Notes under the pieces: model-generated
The model's database searches: none
The model's input: only the letters and a program-made list of their open reading frames with translations
What the model was told of the DNA's origin: nothing
In this document: one piece after another, positions 7,501-15,027 of the stretch
Layout of the letters: the number at the start of each line of letters is the position of its first letter
Position numbering within the stretch: the first letter of the stretch is position 1
From: an uncultured Alistipes sp.
GTDB taxonomy: Bacteria > Bacteroidota > Bacteroidia > Bacteroidales > Rikenellaceae
Direction of reading: 5' to 3'
Length of the DNA stretch: 32,239 bases
Assembly (NCBI GenBank): GCA_905213895.1
Contig: CAJMKE010000021.1
Location: 1-32,239, forward strand
Position numbers and translations under genes: made by a program

Positions 7501-9231
7501 ATGAACGGATTCAGAAACCTGTCCGAACAGGAGACCATAAGGCTCGCCGAACTCGGCAACCGCGCCGACGACTGGCACAGGGTCGTCGTAGCCGGCGATT
7601 TCGCGCCCGACACGATAACCGGATGCCGGTTCCGCGGCGACGTCGCAATCGGTTCGCACGTCGTCATCGAGGATTCGGCAATCGGGAATTACGAAATCGG
7701 CGACGGCACCGTCATCCGCAACGTAACCGCGCTCGAATGCCGACACCGCTCGACATTCGGCAACGGCACGGAGGTGGAGACCGTCAATGAGAACGGCGGG
7801 CGTAGCGTCGTGATTTTCGACCGCATGAGCGCACAGTACGCCTACATGGCTGCCATGTACCGTCATCGTCCGCAACTGACGGCGCGTCTGCAATCCATCG
7901 CCTCCGAGTATGCCGAATCGAAATCGGCAGCCATGGGGCGTATCGGCAGAAACTGCCGCATCGTCGGCGCGAAATTCATCCGCGAAACGAACATCGGCGA
8001 CGGCGTCACGATAGAGGGCGCATCGCTGCTCGAAAACGGAACGGTGCTCGACGGCGCGAAAATCGGTGTCGATGTCAAGGCGCAGGATTTCATCGCCGCC
8101 GAAAATTCGACGCTCGACCTCGGAGCGACCTGCCGCCGCTGCTTCATCGGCGAATCGGCAATCGTCTCCAACGGCTTTACCGCCGAAAATTCGCTCTTTT
8201 TCGCCAACTCCCACTGCGAGAACGGCGAGGCGGCAGCGATATTCGCAGGACCGTACACCGTTTCCCACCACAAATCATCGCTGCTCATAGCCGGCATGTT
8301 CTCGTTCTTCAACGCGGGCAGCGGCACCAACCAGAGCAACCATCTGTTCAAGGGCGGAGCCGTCCACCAGTCGGTACACCGCCGCGGCTGCAAGTTCGCC
8401 AGCAACGCCTACGTCATGTCGCCTGCCGCCGAGGGGGCTTACACGATGATAATGGGTCGCCACACCAAGCACCACGACACATCGAAGATGCCGTTCTCGT
8501 ATTTGGTCGAGAGCGACGGCGCATCGCTGCTGATGCCGGCGATGAATCTGCGCAGTTACGGCACGCTGCGCGACATCGAAAAGTGGCGCAAACGCGACCG
8601 CCGCACGGTGCGTCGCGACGTAATCGATTTCGAGGAGTACAATCCCTACGTAACGTCTATGGCTGTCGAGGCAATGAAGATTTTGCAGCGCCTGCAAGAC
8701 GAACATCCCGACGAGGCGGTCTACCACTACCGCAACACCACCATAAAGAGTTCGATGCTCCGGCTCGGGCTCAAACTCTACGACAAATACATCGTCGGAG
8801 CGCTCGGCGACATGCTCTCGCGCGGCGGCGAAGACCTCCGGAGCGACGGCACCGGCGACTGGGCGGACATCGCGGGACAGTACGTGTCGCGCCGCGCCAT
8901 AGACCGTCTTATCGACGGCATCGAGAGCGGCGAAATCGCATCGGCGGAGGGCATCGACGAATATCTGCGCGATTTCGACAGCCGCTATGACGACTACGCC
9001 CGTTCATGGGCAACGGAGGCTCTCGCCGGACGGTTGGGACATACGCCGACTGCCGAAGACATCGCCGAAGCGGTCGAGGCGGGACGCCGCGCGAAGGTTT
9101 CGATGCGCGAAGCGGCGGAAGCCGACCTCGCGAAGGAGAACTCGGCGGACATGAGCGTCGGTTACGGTACGGACAGTACGACGGACGAGGAGCGCATGGA
9201 CGATTTCCGCGCCGTCAGAGGATTGGTTTAG
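7501..9231 (+). CDS. DUF4954-family protein with left-handed beta-helix
   Basis: 576 aa, function unknown. The N-terminal half (about 25-270) shows hexapeptide-like repeats (IGSHVVIEDSAIGNYEIGDGTVIRNV, IGDGVTIEGASLLENGTVLDGAKIG) of the left-handed beta-helix seen in UDP-GlcNAc acyltransferases and sugar O-acetyltransferases. A conserved-looking central part follows with many His (YTVSHHKSSLLIAGMFSFFNAGSGTNQSNHLFKGG, GRHTKHHDTSKMPFSYL). The C-terminal 200 residues are helical and charged. I recognise it as the Bacteroidota family DUF4954; it could be an acyl- or nucleotidyl-sugar enzyme, but no activity can be claimed. It is the first gene of the operon, 12 nt before the VWA gene. Confidence 0.75.
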   Translation: MNGFRNLSEQETIRLAELGNRADDWHRVVVAGDFAPDTITGCRFRGDVAIGSHVVIEDSAIGNYEIGDGTVIRNVTALECRHRSTFGNGTEVETVNENGGRSVVIFDRMSAQYAYMAAMYRHRPQLTARLQSIASEYAESKSAAMGRIGRNCRIVGAKFIRETNIGDGVTIEGASLLENGTVLDGAKIGVDVKAQDFIAAENSTLDLGATCRRCFIGESAIVSNGFTAENSLFFANSHCENGEAAAIFAGPYTVSHHKSSLLIAGMFSFFNAGSGTNQSNHLFKGGAVHQSVHRRGCKFASNAYVMSPAAEGAYTMIMGRHTKHHDTSKMPFSYLVESDGASLLMPAMNLRSYGTLRDIEKWRKRDRRTVRRDVIDFEEYNPYVTSMAVEAMKILQRLQDEHPDEAVYHYRNTTIKSSMLRLGLKLYDKYIVGALGDMLSRGGEDLRSDGTGDWADIAGQYVSRRAIDRLIDGIESGEIASAEGIDEYLRDFDSRYDDYARSWATEALAGRLGHTPTAEDIAEAVEAGRRAKVSMREAAEADLAKENSADMSVGYGTDSTTDEERMDDFRAVRGLV

Positions 9232-9243
9232 AACACAGCCGAG

Positions 9244-10101
9244 ATGTATACCCAGGAGATAACACGCACCCACCGCACGGCATTCGTCATAGCCATCGAC
9301 CAGTCGAGTTCGATGCAGGAGAGCGTCGTCGTCAATTCGCGGCGCATGACCAAGGCGGAAGCGGTCGCCGCGATAACGAACCGTCTTATCGACGAACTCG
9401 TGATGCGGGCGCGGCGCGACGACGGCATACGCAACTACTACGACATCGCCGTCATCGGCTACGGCAACGAGAAGGTCTATCCTCTGTTGGGCGAAACGCT
9501 CGGTTTCCTGCCGGTAAGCATCGTTGCGGAGCGGCGCATCGAACATCGCCGCATATCCTACGAACGCATACTGCCGTCGGGCGAAACGGCTGTCGCAACC
9601 GAGACCATGCCGCTCTGGATAGAGCCTTACGCGGCAGGTTCGACGCCGATGTACGAGATGCTGTCAGCGGTTACCGACCTTGTCGGACACTGGTGCGCCG
9701 AGCCGCAGAATGCCGACAGTTTTCCTCCGACCGTATTCAACATAACCGACGGCGAACCGACCGACTGCGACTCCGCGCAGTTGCGCCAGGCGGCTGCACG
9801 GCTGAAATCGGCAGCGACCGCCGACGGCGATACGCTGCTCGTGAACGTCCACATATCGACCAATCCCGCCCAACGCTCGGTGATATTCCCGCGCATCGAC
9901 GAACTCGGTTCGGACGACAAGTGCGCACGGCTGCTCGCCGAGATTTCGAGCCGAGTTCCCGAAGCGATGAACGACAGTGTCCGCCGCTTCCGCGGTGATT
10001 TCGCACTGCCGCCGTTCGTCGCCATGAGTTACAACGCATCAATAACCGAAGCCCTCGCGATGATGGACATCGGCTCGCGAAGCGCGACAGTTTTAAGATA
10101 A
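9244..10101 (+). CDS. VWA-domain protein, TerY-like
   Basis: 285 aa, no signal peptide, so probably cytosolic. A von Willebrand factor A domain covers most of the protein: the MIDAS motif Asp19-x-Ser21-x-Ser23 in FVIAIDQSSSM, a threonine in GSTPMYEML, and the aspartate in FNITDGEPTD. All metal-site residues are present, so it probably binds Mg2+ and a partner protein. Cytosolic VWA proteins encoded with kinases recall the TerY kinase/phosphatase systems. It lies between DUF4954 (12 nt) and the pseudokinase (3 nt) and is surely cotranscribed with them. No phosphatase gene is nearby. The C-terminal 40 residues are not assigned. Confidence 0.8.
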   Translation: MYTQEITRTHRTAFVIAIDQSSSMQESVVVNSRRMTKAEAVAAITNRLIDELVMRARRDDGIRNYYDIAVIGYGNEKVYPLLGETLGFLPVSIVAERRIEHRRISYERILPSGETAVATETMPLWIEPYAAGSTPMYEMLSAVTDLVGHWCAEPQNADSFPPTVFNITDGEPTDCDSAQLRQAAARLKSAATADGDTLLVNVHISTNPAQRSVIFPRIDELGSDDKCARLLAEISSRVPEAMNDSVRRFRGDFALPPFVAMSYNASITEALAMMDIGSRSATVLR

Positions 10102-10104
10102 CGG

Positions 10105-11058
10105 ATGAAGACGATACCGACCATAGGCATTTTCAAGGAGGCGTTGGAGTGTCCCGCCGACCATTTCCGCACGCTGCGCGGGATTGTTCCCGTGCGCCGC
10201 GACGGCGAAACCGCCGTATCGCGCACCGCACGGTTCGCCGAAGCGGAGGTGTATCTGGACGGCAGCCGTCATCTGATTTGCGCGCCGCTCACGCGTACCG
10301 CCACGGCATCGGTCGAGCGGACGGCAGAGAAATTGCGGTATATCGGGAGCGATTTTCTGTGCGAATACCGGCTGCTATACTCCGAAATGACGTTCGAGGA
10401 CGAACTCGGTCGCCCGTGCGACTGCGACATAGTCCTGCAACGACTGCCCGACGGCGAGGCGTTCGACCCGAAGACATCGACTTACGACAGCCGCCGCCTC
10501 GGGGCGATGCTCGACGCGCTGAAAGCGGAGTTCGGACGCATCGGCTTCACACACAACAATCTGAAACAGTCGAACCTGACAATAGGCGACGACGGACGGC
10601 TGCACCCGATACGCTATCACTATGCCGAAATCGGGTCGGCGTGCCGCGACGACTTCGCGCCGCTTTACAAAATGGTCGGCTCGGGCGAAAATCCGGTTGT
10701 CGGCGACGTCGGTGCGGCTTACGGCACTACGGGCAATGACGGCGAAACCCTTTTCGCCATGCACGAGGGGTTACGGCGCATCTGCCGCGGCGAACGCTAC
10801 GGATTCGCAGACGAATCGGGCAATATCGCGATTCCCATACGCTATCTCTGGGCGGACGATTTCCGCGAGGGTCGCGCAGTCGTCGAAACAGAGAACGGAC
10901 TCGGGCTTATCGACAAGTCGGGACGCGAGGTAATCGCCGCGATTTACGATGACGTATGCTACGACCCTGTCGGCGGCGAATCGGAGGTAAGGCTCGACGG
11001 GCTGTCCGCCGTATTCTCCTACGACGGTCGGCAACTCGACGGATTTTCAAAAGAATGA
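10105..11058 (+). CDS. Pseudokinase with C-terminal WG repeats
   Basis: 317 aa, cytosolic. It is similar in plan to the kinase at 6302-7441 but the active site is broken. The catalytic loop reads HNNLKQSN (Asp replaced by Asn152), and the DFG-equivalent position in LHPIRYHYAEIG has Arg170 where the kinase has Asp. From about residue 235, WG-like repeats follow (RYGFADESGNIAIPIRYLW, LGLIDKSGREVIAAIYDD). It starts 3 nt after the VWA stop and ends 22 nt before trxB. A scaffold or allosteric partner of the upstream kinase is my inference. It could also still bind nucleotide, since the Lys and second Asn of the loop remain. Confidence 0.72.
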   Translation: MKTIPTIGIFKEALECPADHFRTLRGIVPVRRDGETAVSRTARFAEAEVYLDGSRHLICAPLTRTATASVERTAEKLRYIGSDFLCEYRLLYSEMTFEDELGRPCDCDIVLQRLPDGEAFDPKTSTYDSRRLGAMLDALKAEFGRIGFTHNNLKQSNLTIGDDGRLHPIRYHYAEIGSACRDDFAPLYKMVGSGENPVVGDVGAAYGTTGNDGETLFAMHEGLRRICRGERYGFADESGNIAIPIRYLWADDFREGRAVVETENGLGLIDKSGREVIAAIYDDVCYDPVGGESEVRLDGLSAVFSYDGRQLDGFSKE

Positions 11059-11080
11059 CTTTAACAAAAACTCACACGAT

Positions 11081-12007
11081 ATGGAACACATCAAATGTCT
11101 TATAATAGGAAGCGGACCTGCGGGCTTCACCGCCGCGATATATGCCGCACGCGCCAACCTATCGCCGGTACTCTACGAGGGAATCGAGCCGGGAGGACAA
11201 CTCACGACGACTACCGAAATCGAGAACTTCCCCGGTTATCCTGAGGGCATCGCGGGTACGGCTATGATGGCGGACCTGCGCCGTCAGGCTGAACGCTTCG
11301 GAACGGCGGTACGCTCGGGAATAATCTCGGAGGTCGCCACCGACGCATATCCGTTCAAGGTTTCGGTGGACGGCGAGCAGACCATCGAGGCTGAATCGAT
11401 AATCATCGCCACGGGTGCTTCGGCGAAATACCTCGGACTGGAATCGGAGCAGCGGTTCAAGGGCATGGGCGTGAGCGCGTGCGCCACCTGCGACGGATTC
11501 TTCTACCGCAAGCAGGACGTTGCGGTCGTCGGCGGCGGCGACACCGCCTGCGAGGAGGCGACCTACCTCGCCTCGCTGTGCCGCAAGGTCTATCTCATCG
11601 TCCGCAAGCCTTTCCTGCGCGCATCGAAGGCGATGCAGGAGCGTGTTTTCGCGACGCCGAACATCGAAGTGCTGTTCGAGCATAACACCGTCGAGGTTCT
11701 CGGCGACGCCGACGGCGTAACGGGCGTTCGCGTCCGCAACGGAGAGGGAACGGAGCGCGACATCGAGATTTCGGGCTTCTTCCTCGCAATCGGGCATCAT
11801 CCGAATACGGAACTCTTCGCCGGCAAACTCGACATGGACGAAAACGGCTATATCCGCACCGCACCCGACACGTCGAAAACCTCGGTCGAGGGCATCTTCG
11901 CCGCAGGCGACGTCCGCGACCCGCACTACCGCCAGGCAATCGTCGCCGCGGGTTCGGGCTGCATCGCGGCACTGGACTGCGAACGGTTCCTCGCATCGAA
12001 AAAATAG
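11081..12007 (+). CDS. trxB: Thioredoxin reductase
   Basis: 308 aa. FAD/NADPH flavoenzyme that reduces thioredoxin in the cytosol. FAD-binding GSGPAG at residues 10-15, redox-active Cys134-Ala-Thr-Cys137 in VSACATCDGF, NADPH-binding GGGDTA from residue 151, and the C-terminal FAD motif GIFAAGDV. Length is typical of low-molecular-weight TrxB. It lies 22 nt after the pseudokinase stop with no promoter between them, so it is probably read from the promoter at 7451 as well, though an internal promoter cannot be excluded. rnz follows after 6 nt. Confidence 0.95.
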   Translation: MEHIKCLIIGSGPAGFTAAIYAARANLSPVLYEGIEPGGQLTTTTEIENFPGYPEGIAGTAMMADLRRQAERFGTAVRSGIISEVATDAYPFKVSVDGEQTIEAESIIIATGASAKYLGLESEQRFKGMGVSACATCDGFFYRKQDVAVVGGGDTACEEATYLASLCRKVYLIVRKPFLRASKAMQERVFATPNIEVLFEHNTVEVLGDADGVTGVRVRNGEGTERDIEISGFFLAIGHHPNTELFAGKLDMDENGYIRTAPDTSKTSVEGIFAAGDVRDPHYRQAIVAAGSGCIAALDCERFLASKK

Positions 12008-12013
12008 TGTCGC

Positions 12014-12922
12014 GTGATAAAGGTTACCATACTCGGCAGCGCATCGGCGAAACCGACCGCAAACAGACATCCGTCGGCTCAGATAGTGAATGTGGACGAG
12101 CAGTACTATCTGGTCGATGCGGGCGAGGGCGTGCAGAAGCAGATGTTCCGCTACGGCATCAACCCGCTGAAACTGCGCGGGATATTCATTTCGCATCTGC
12201 ACGGCGACCACGTTTTCGGCGTTTTCCCGCTGATTTCGACGCTCGGTCTGTACGGGCGGCGCACGCCGTTGAAGATTTTCGCGCCGCGACCGTTCGGCGA
12301 GATTCTCGAATCGCATCTGCGCTACTTCGACCCCGACCTGCCCTACGAGGTCGAGTGGGTCGAGGTCGACACGACGTCTCACCGTATCATCTTCGAGAAC
12401 AACTCGTTGGAGGTATGGAGCATCCCGCTGCGCCACCGCGTGCCGGCGAGCGGCTACATGTTCCGCGAGAAGATGCCCGAACTGAACGTGGACAAATTCA
12501 AAATCGAACGTTACGGGCTGTCGGTAAAGCAGATAGTCGCCGCCAAACGGGGTGAGGACATCGCGCTCGACGACGGCACGGTGATTCCGAATGCCGAGAT
12601 AACCTATCTTCCGCGCCGGCCGAAGACCTACGCCTACTGCTCCGACACCAACCGTTCGGCGATGGTCGCACGGCGGGTGAAGGGGGCAGACCTGCTCTAC
12701 CACGAAGCGACCTACGCCGCAGCCGAACACCGCCAAGCCAAGGAGCGCGGGCATTCGACATCGGTCGATGCCGCCGAAATTGCACTCGCCGCCGATGCGA
12801 AACGGCTTATCATCGGGCATTTCTCGTCGCGCTACAAAGAGCCGTCGGTACTGCTCGACGAGGCGCGCGCCGTATTCCCCGCAACCGACATAGCAACCGA
12901 AGGAGAAACCTATACAGCATGA
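12014..12922 (+). CDS. rnz: Ribonuclease Z (tRNA 3'-endonuclease)
   Basis: 302 aa. Zinc metallo-beta-lactamase-fold enzyme that cuts the 3' trailer from tRNA precursors. Histidine motif HLHGDH at residues 61-66, later metal ligands in the GHSTS and GHFSSRY segments, and AYCSDT before them. The start is GTG 12014; no in-frame ATG gives the conserved beginning IKVTILGSASA. It lies 6 nt after trxB, and its last 4 nt overlap the methyltransferase gene (ATGA), so translation is probably coupled. Confidence 0.93.
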   Translation: MIKVTILGSASAKPTANRHPSAQIVNVDEQYYLVDAGEGVQKQMFRYGINPLKLRGIFISHLHGDHVFGVFPLISTLGLYGRRTPLKIFAPRPFGEILESHLRYFDPDLPYEVEWVEVDTTSHRIIFENNSLEVWSIPLRHRVPASGYMFREKMPELNVDKFKIERYGLSVKQIVAAKRGEDIALDDGTVIPNAEITYLPRRPKTYAYCSDTNRSAMVARRVKGADLLYHEATYAAAEHRQAKERGHSTSVDAAEIALAADAKRLIIGHFSSRYKEPSVLLDEARAVFPATDIATEGETYTA

Positions 12923-13674
12923 CAAAAGCAGATATACAGTTCGTCCGTTCGCTTGCCGACAAGCGCGCCCGCACCGAACACGGGCTGTTCGTTGCCGAGG
13001 GCGAAAAACTTATTTCCGAACTGCTCGCATCGCCGATGCGGGTGCGCCGCATATATTCGCTCGCAGGAGTTTTCGACACGCGGAACGACTGCGTCGAAAT
13101 CGTTTCGGAACGCGAAATGGAGCGCATATCGCAACTCAAAACGCCCAACAACTCTCTCGCCGTGGTCGAGATTCCGACGCACTCGCTACGTAGCGTCGAT
13201 ACCGCGCATTCGCTCGTCCTCGCACTCGACAGGGTGCAGAACCCTGGCAATCTCGGCACCATAATGCGTCTTGCCGACTGGTTCGGCATCACGGATATCG
13301 TCTGCTCGGAGGATTGCGCCGACTGCTTCAATCCGAAGGTCGTGCAGGCGACGATGGGCGCGATAATCCGCGTCAATGTCCACTATACCGACCTCGCGGC
13401 GTGGCTCGACGGCGAGAACCGCAGCGGCACACCAATATACGGGACGTTCCTCGACGGCGACGACATCTACTCTACCGACCTTTCGACATGCGGAGTGATA
13501 GTCATGGGCAACGAGGGTCGCGGCATCGGCGACGAGTGCGCGGCAAGCGTTTCGCGACGGCTTTTCATCCCGCCCTACCCAGCCGACCGCCGAGGCTCGG
13601 AGTCGCTCAACGTGGCTATCGCCACGGCAGTCATCTGCGCCGAATTCCGCAGAAGAAATGGGAGCAAACGATAA
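12919..13674 (+). CDS. TrmH/SpoU-family RNA 2'-O-methyltransferase
   Basis: 251 aa. SPOUT-fold SAM-dependent methylation of a ribose in rRNA or tRNA; the exact site is unknown. The N-terminal substrate-binding part begins FVRSLADKRARTEHGLFVAEGEK, like RlmB/TsnR-type enzymes. The SPOUT motifs are DRVQNPGNLGTIMRLADWFG (motif 1, catalytic Arg), VIVMGNEGRGI (motif 2) and PPYPADRRGSESLNVAIATAV (motif 3). It overlaps rnz by 4 nt and is the last gene of the operon that begins at 7501. A 9-bp array starts right at its stop codon. Confidence 0.9.
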   Translation: MTKADIQFVRSLADKRARTEHGLFVAEGEKLISELLASPMRVRRIYSLAGVFDTRNDCVEIVSEREMERISQLKTPNNSLAVVEIPTHSLRSVDTAHSLVLALDRVQNPGNLGTIMRLADWFGITDIVCSEDCADCFNPKVVQATMGAIIRVNVHYTDLAAWLDGENRSGTPIYGTFLDGDDIYSTDLSTCGVIVMGNEGRGIGDECAASVSRRLFIPPYPADRRGSESLNVAIATAVICAEFRRRNGSKR

Positions 13675-13678
13675 TAAG

Positions 13679-13770
13679 TAATATAGGTAATATAAGTATT
13701 ATAGGAGAGAACCTATTCTACCTATTCTACCTATTCTACCTATTCTACCTATTCTACCTATTCTACCTAT
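13679..13770. repeat. 9-bp array of different sequence, inverted (CCTATTCTA)
   Basis: Left arm: TAATATAGG, TAATATAAG and TATTATAGG (13679-13705). Spacer: AGAGAA. Right arm: six perfect tandem copies of CCTATTCTA (13712-13765) plus CCTAT. The right unit is roughly the reverse complement of the left units (TAGAATAGG). It has the same 9-bp period and inverted plan as the TTAA arrays but a different sequence. It lies between the convergent methyltransferase and fba genes. Confidence 0.9.
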
Positions 13771-13775
13771 CACAA

Positions 13776-13805
13776 AACAAGCCCGCTTTTTCAAGCGGGC
13801 TTGTT
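13776..13805. terminator. Bidirectional terminator between methyltransferase and fba
   Basis: A 13-bp perfect stem (AACAAGCCCGCTT, 13776-13788, with 13793-13805) with loop TTTC. It lies 20 nt past the fba stop on the minus strand and serves both converging transcripts. On the minus strand the stem is followed by TTTTGTG. Confidence 0.75.
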
Positions 13806-13825
13806 CTGCTCATAAAGAGTTTGCC

Positions 13826-14827
13826 TTATTCGGCTTTGCCGTCCGAACCGAGAACCTCCTTAATCTTGTGGATGTAGAGTTTCTTCATGTTGTCGCGGGC
13901 AGGACCGAGATACTTGCGCGGGTCGAACTCTGCCGGTTTGGTTGCGAATACCTCGCGAACCGCAGCCGTCATCGCCAGACGCGAGTCGGAGTCGATGTTG
14001 ATTTTGCAAACCGCGCTCTTGGCAGCCTTGCGGAGTTGCTCCTCAGGAATACCTACGGCAGCCTTCAATGCACCGCCGTACTTGTTGATGGTATCGACCT
14101 CGTCCTGCGGAACGCTCGACGAACCGTGGAGAACGATTGGGAAACCGGGGAGTTCCTTCTCGATTGCAGCCAGTACGTCGAATGCCAACGGCGGCGGAAG
14201 AAGACGACCGGTTTTAGGGTCTACGGTGCACTGCTCCGGAGTGAACTTGTATGCTCCGTGCGAAGTACCGATAGAGATTGCGAGCGAATCCACACCGGTC
14301 TTGGTTACGAAGTCTACGACCTCCTCAGGCTTGGTGTAGTGGCTCTCGGCAGCCGAAACCTCGTCCTCGACACCTGCCAGCACGCCGAGTTCGCCCTCGA
14401 CGGTTACGTCGAACTGGTGAGCGTACTCAACGACCTTCTTGGTCAGAGCGACGTTCTCGTCGTAAGGGAGGCTCGAACCGTCAATCATCACCGACGAGAA
14501 GCCCATGTCGATGCAACTCTTGCAGGTCTCGAAACTGTCGCCGTGGTCGAGGTGAAGCACAATCTGCGGTTTAGCCCAGCCGAGTTCCTTCGCATACTCT
14601 ACGGCACCCTCCGCCATGTAGCGGAGCAGCGTCTGGTTTGCATAGTTGCGCGCGCCTTTCGACACTTGAAGAATAACCGGCGATTTGGTCTCGGCAGCAG
14701 CCATGATGATTGCCTGCAACTGCTCCATGTTGTTGAAGTTGAATGCAGGGATGGCATAACCGCCCTTAATCGCCTTTGCGAACATCTCACGGGTGTTCAC
14801 AAGTCCAATTTCCTTGTAAGAAACCAT
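13826..14827 (-). CDS. fba: Class II fructose-bisphosphate aldolase
   Basis: 333 aa. Zinc aldolase that splits fructose-1,6-bisphosphate in glycolysis and runs backwards in gluconeogenesis. LHLDHGDSFE holds the catalytic Asp94 and zinc ligand His95. GELG, HGAYKF and VLHGSSS carry the further zinc and phosphate-binding residues, and KINIDSDSR is the late dihydroxyacetone-phosphate site. Length fits the family. It has its own A+T-rich 5' region and ends in the bidirectional terminator. It stands alone on the minus strand between the long plus operon and clpB. Confidence 0.95.
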   Translation of the reverse strand: MVSYKEIGLVNTREMFAKAIKGGYAIPAFNFNNMEQLQAIIMAAAETKSPVILQVSKGARNYANQTLLRYMAEGAVEYAKELGWAKPQIVLHLDHGDSFETCKSCIDMGFSSVMIDGSSLPYDENVALTKKVVEYAHQFDVTVEGELGVLAGVEDEVSAAESHYTKPEEVVDFVTKTGVDSLAISIGTSHGAYKFTPEQCTVDPKTGRLLPPPLAFDVLAAIEKELPGFPIVLHGSSSVPQDEVDTINKYGGALKAAVGIPEEQLRKAAKSAVCKINIDSDSRLAMTAAVREVFATKPAEFDPRKYLGPARDNMKKLYIHKIKEVLGSDGKAE

Positions 14828-14877
14828 AACAGTTTGATTTTATTATAATTAAAGTAAACAGTCGTTTTACACTGCGA

Positions 14878-14885
14878 CAAAATTA
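14878..14885 (-). promoter_or_regulatory. Possible -7 box of fba (TAATTTTG)
   Basis: On the minus strand TAATTTTG fits TAnnTTTG and would give a leader of about 45 nt. The nearest TTTG upstream is 23 bp away, a little too far. The surrounding 14830-14940 is A+T-rich and carries no gene. Confidence 0.4.
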
Positions 14886-14941
14886 CGCAAAATTTTTAAT
14901 ATTCGGACCAAATACGCCGCAAAAATCCCGATTATGCGATA

Positions 14942-14980
14942 AGACCTTAAAGACTTTAAGGGTCTTAAAGTCCTTAACGA
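14942..14980. repeat. 9-bp TTAA-unit array 5
   Basis: Four to five units between clpB and fba. AAGACCTTAAAG (14941-14952) pairs with CTTTAAGGGTCTT just after it, with one bulge. The array follows the clpB terminator hairpin in the direction of clpB transcription. Confidence 0.85.
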
Positions 14981-14981
14981 C

Positions 14982-15013
14982 GGTTGCGGCAGACCTTGCA
15001 GGCTGCCGCAACC
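14982..15013 (-). terminator. Hairpin after clpB
   Basis: An 11-bp perfect stem (GGTTGCGGCAG, 14982-14992, with 15003-15013) has a 10-nt loop. It starts 15 nt past the clpB stop. There is no T run after it on the minus strand; the 9-bp array follows directly. Confidence 0.65.
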
Positions 15014-15027
15014 GCTATTCCGCCGCG

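Noticed and set aside
13712..13770. CRISPR array
   Set aside because: The units are 9 bp and directly adjacent with no spacers, and there are no cas genes. The same applies to the TTAA arrays.
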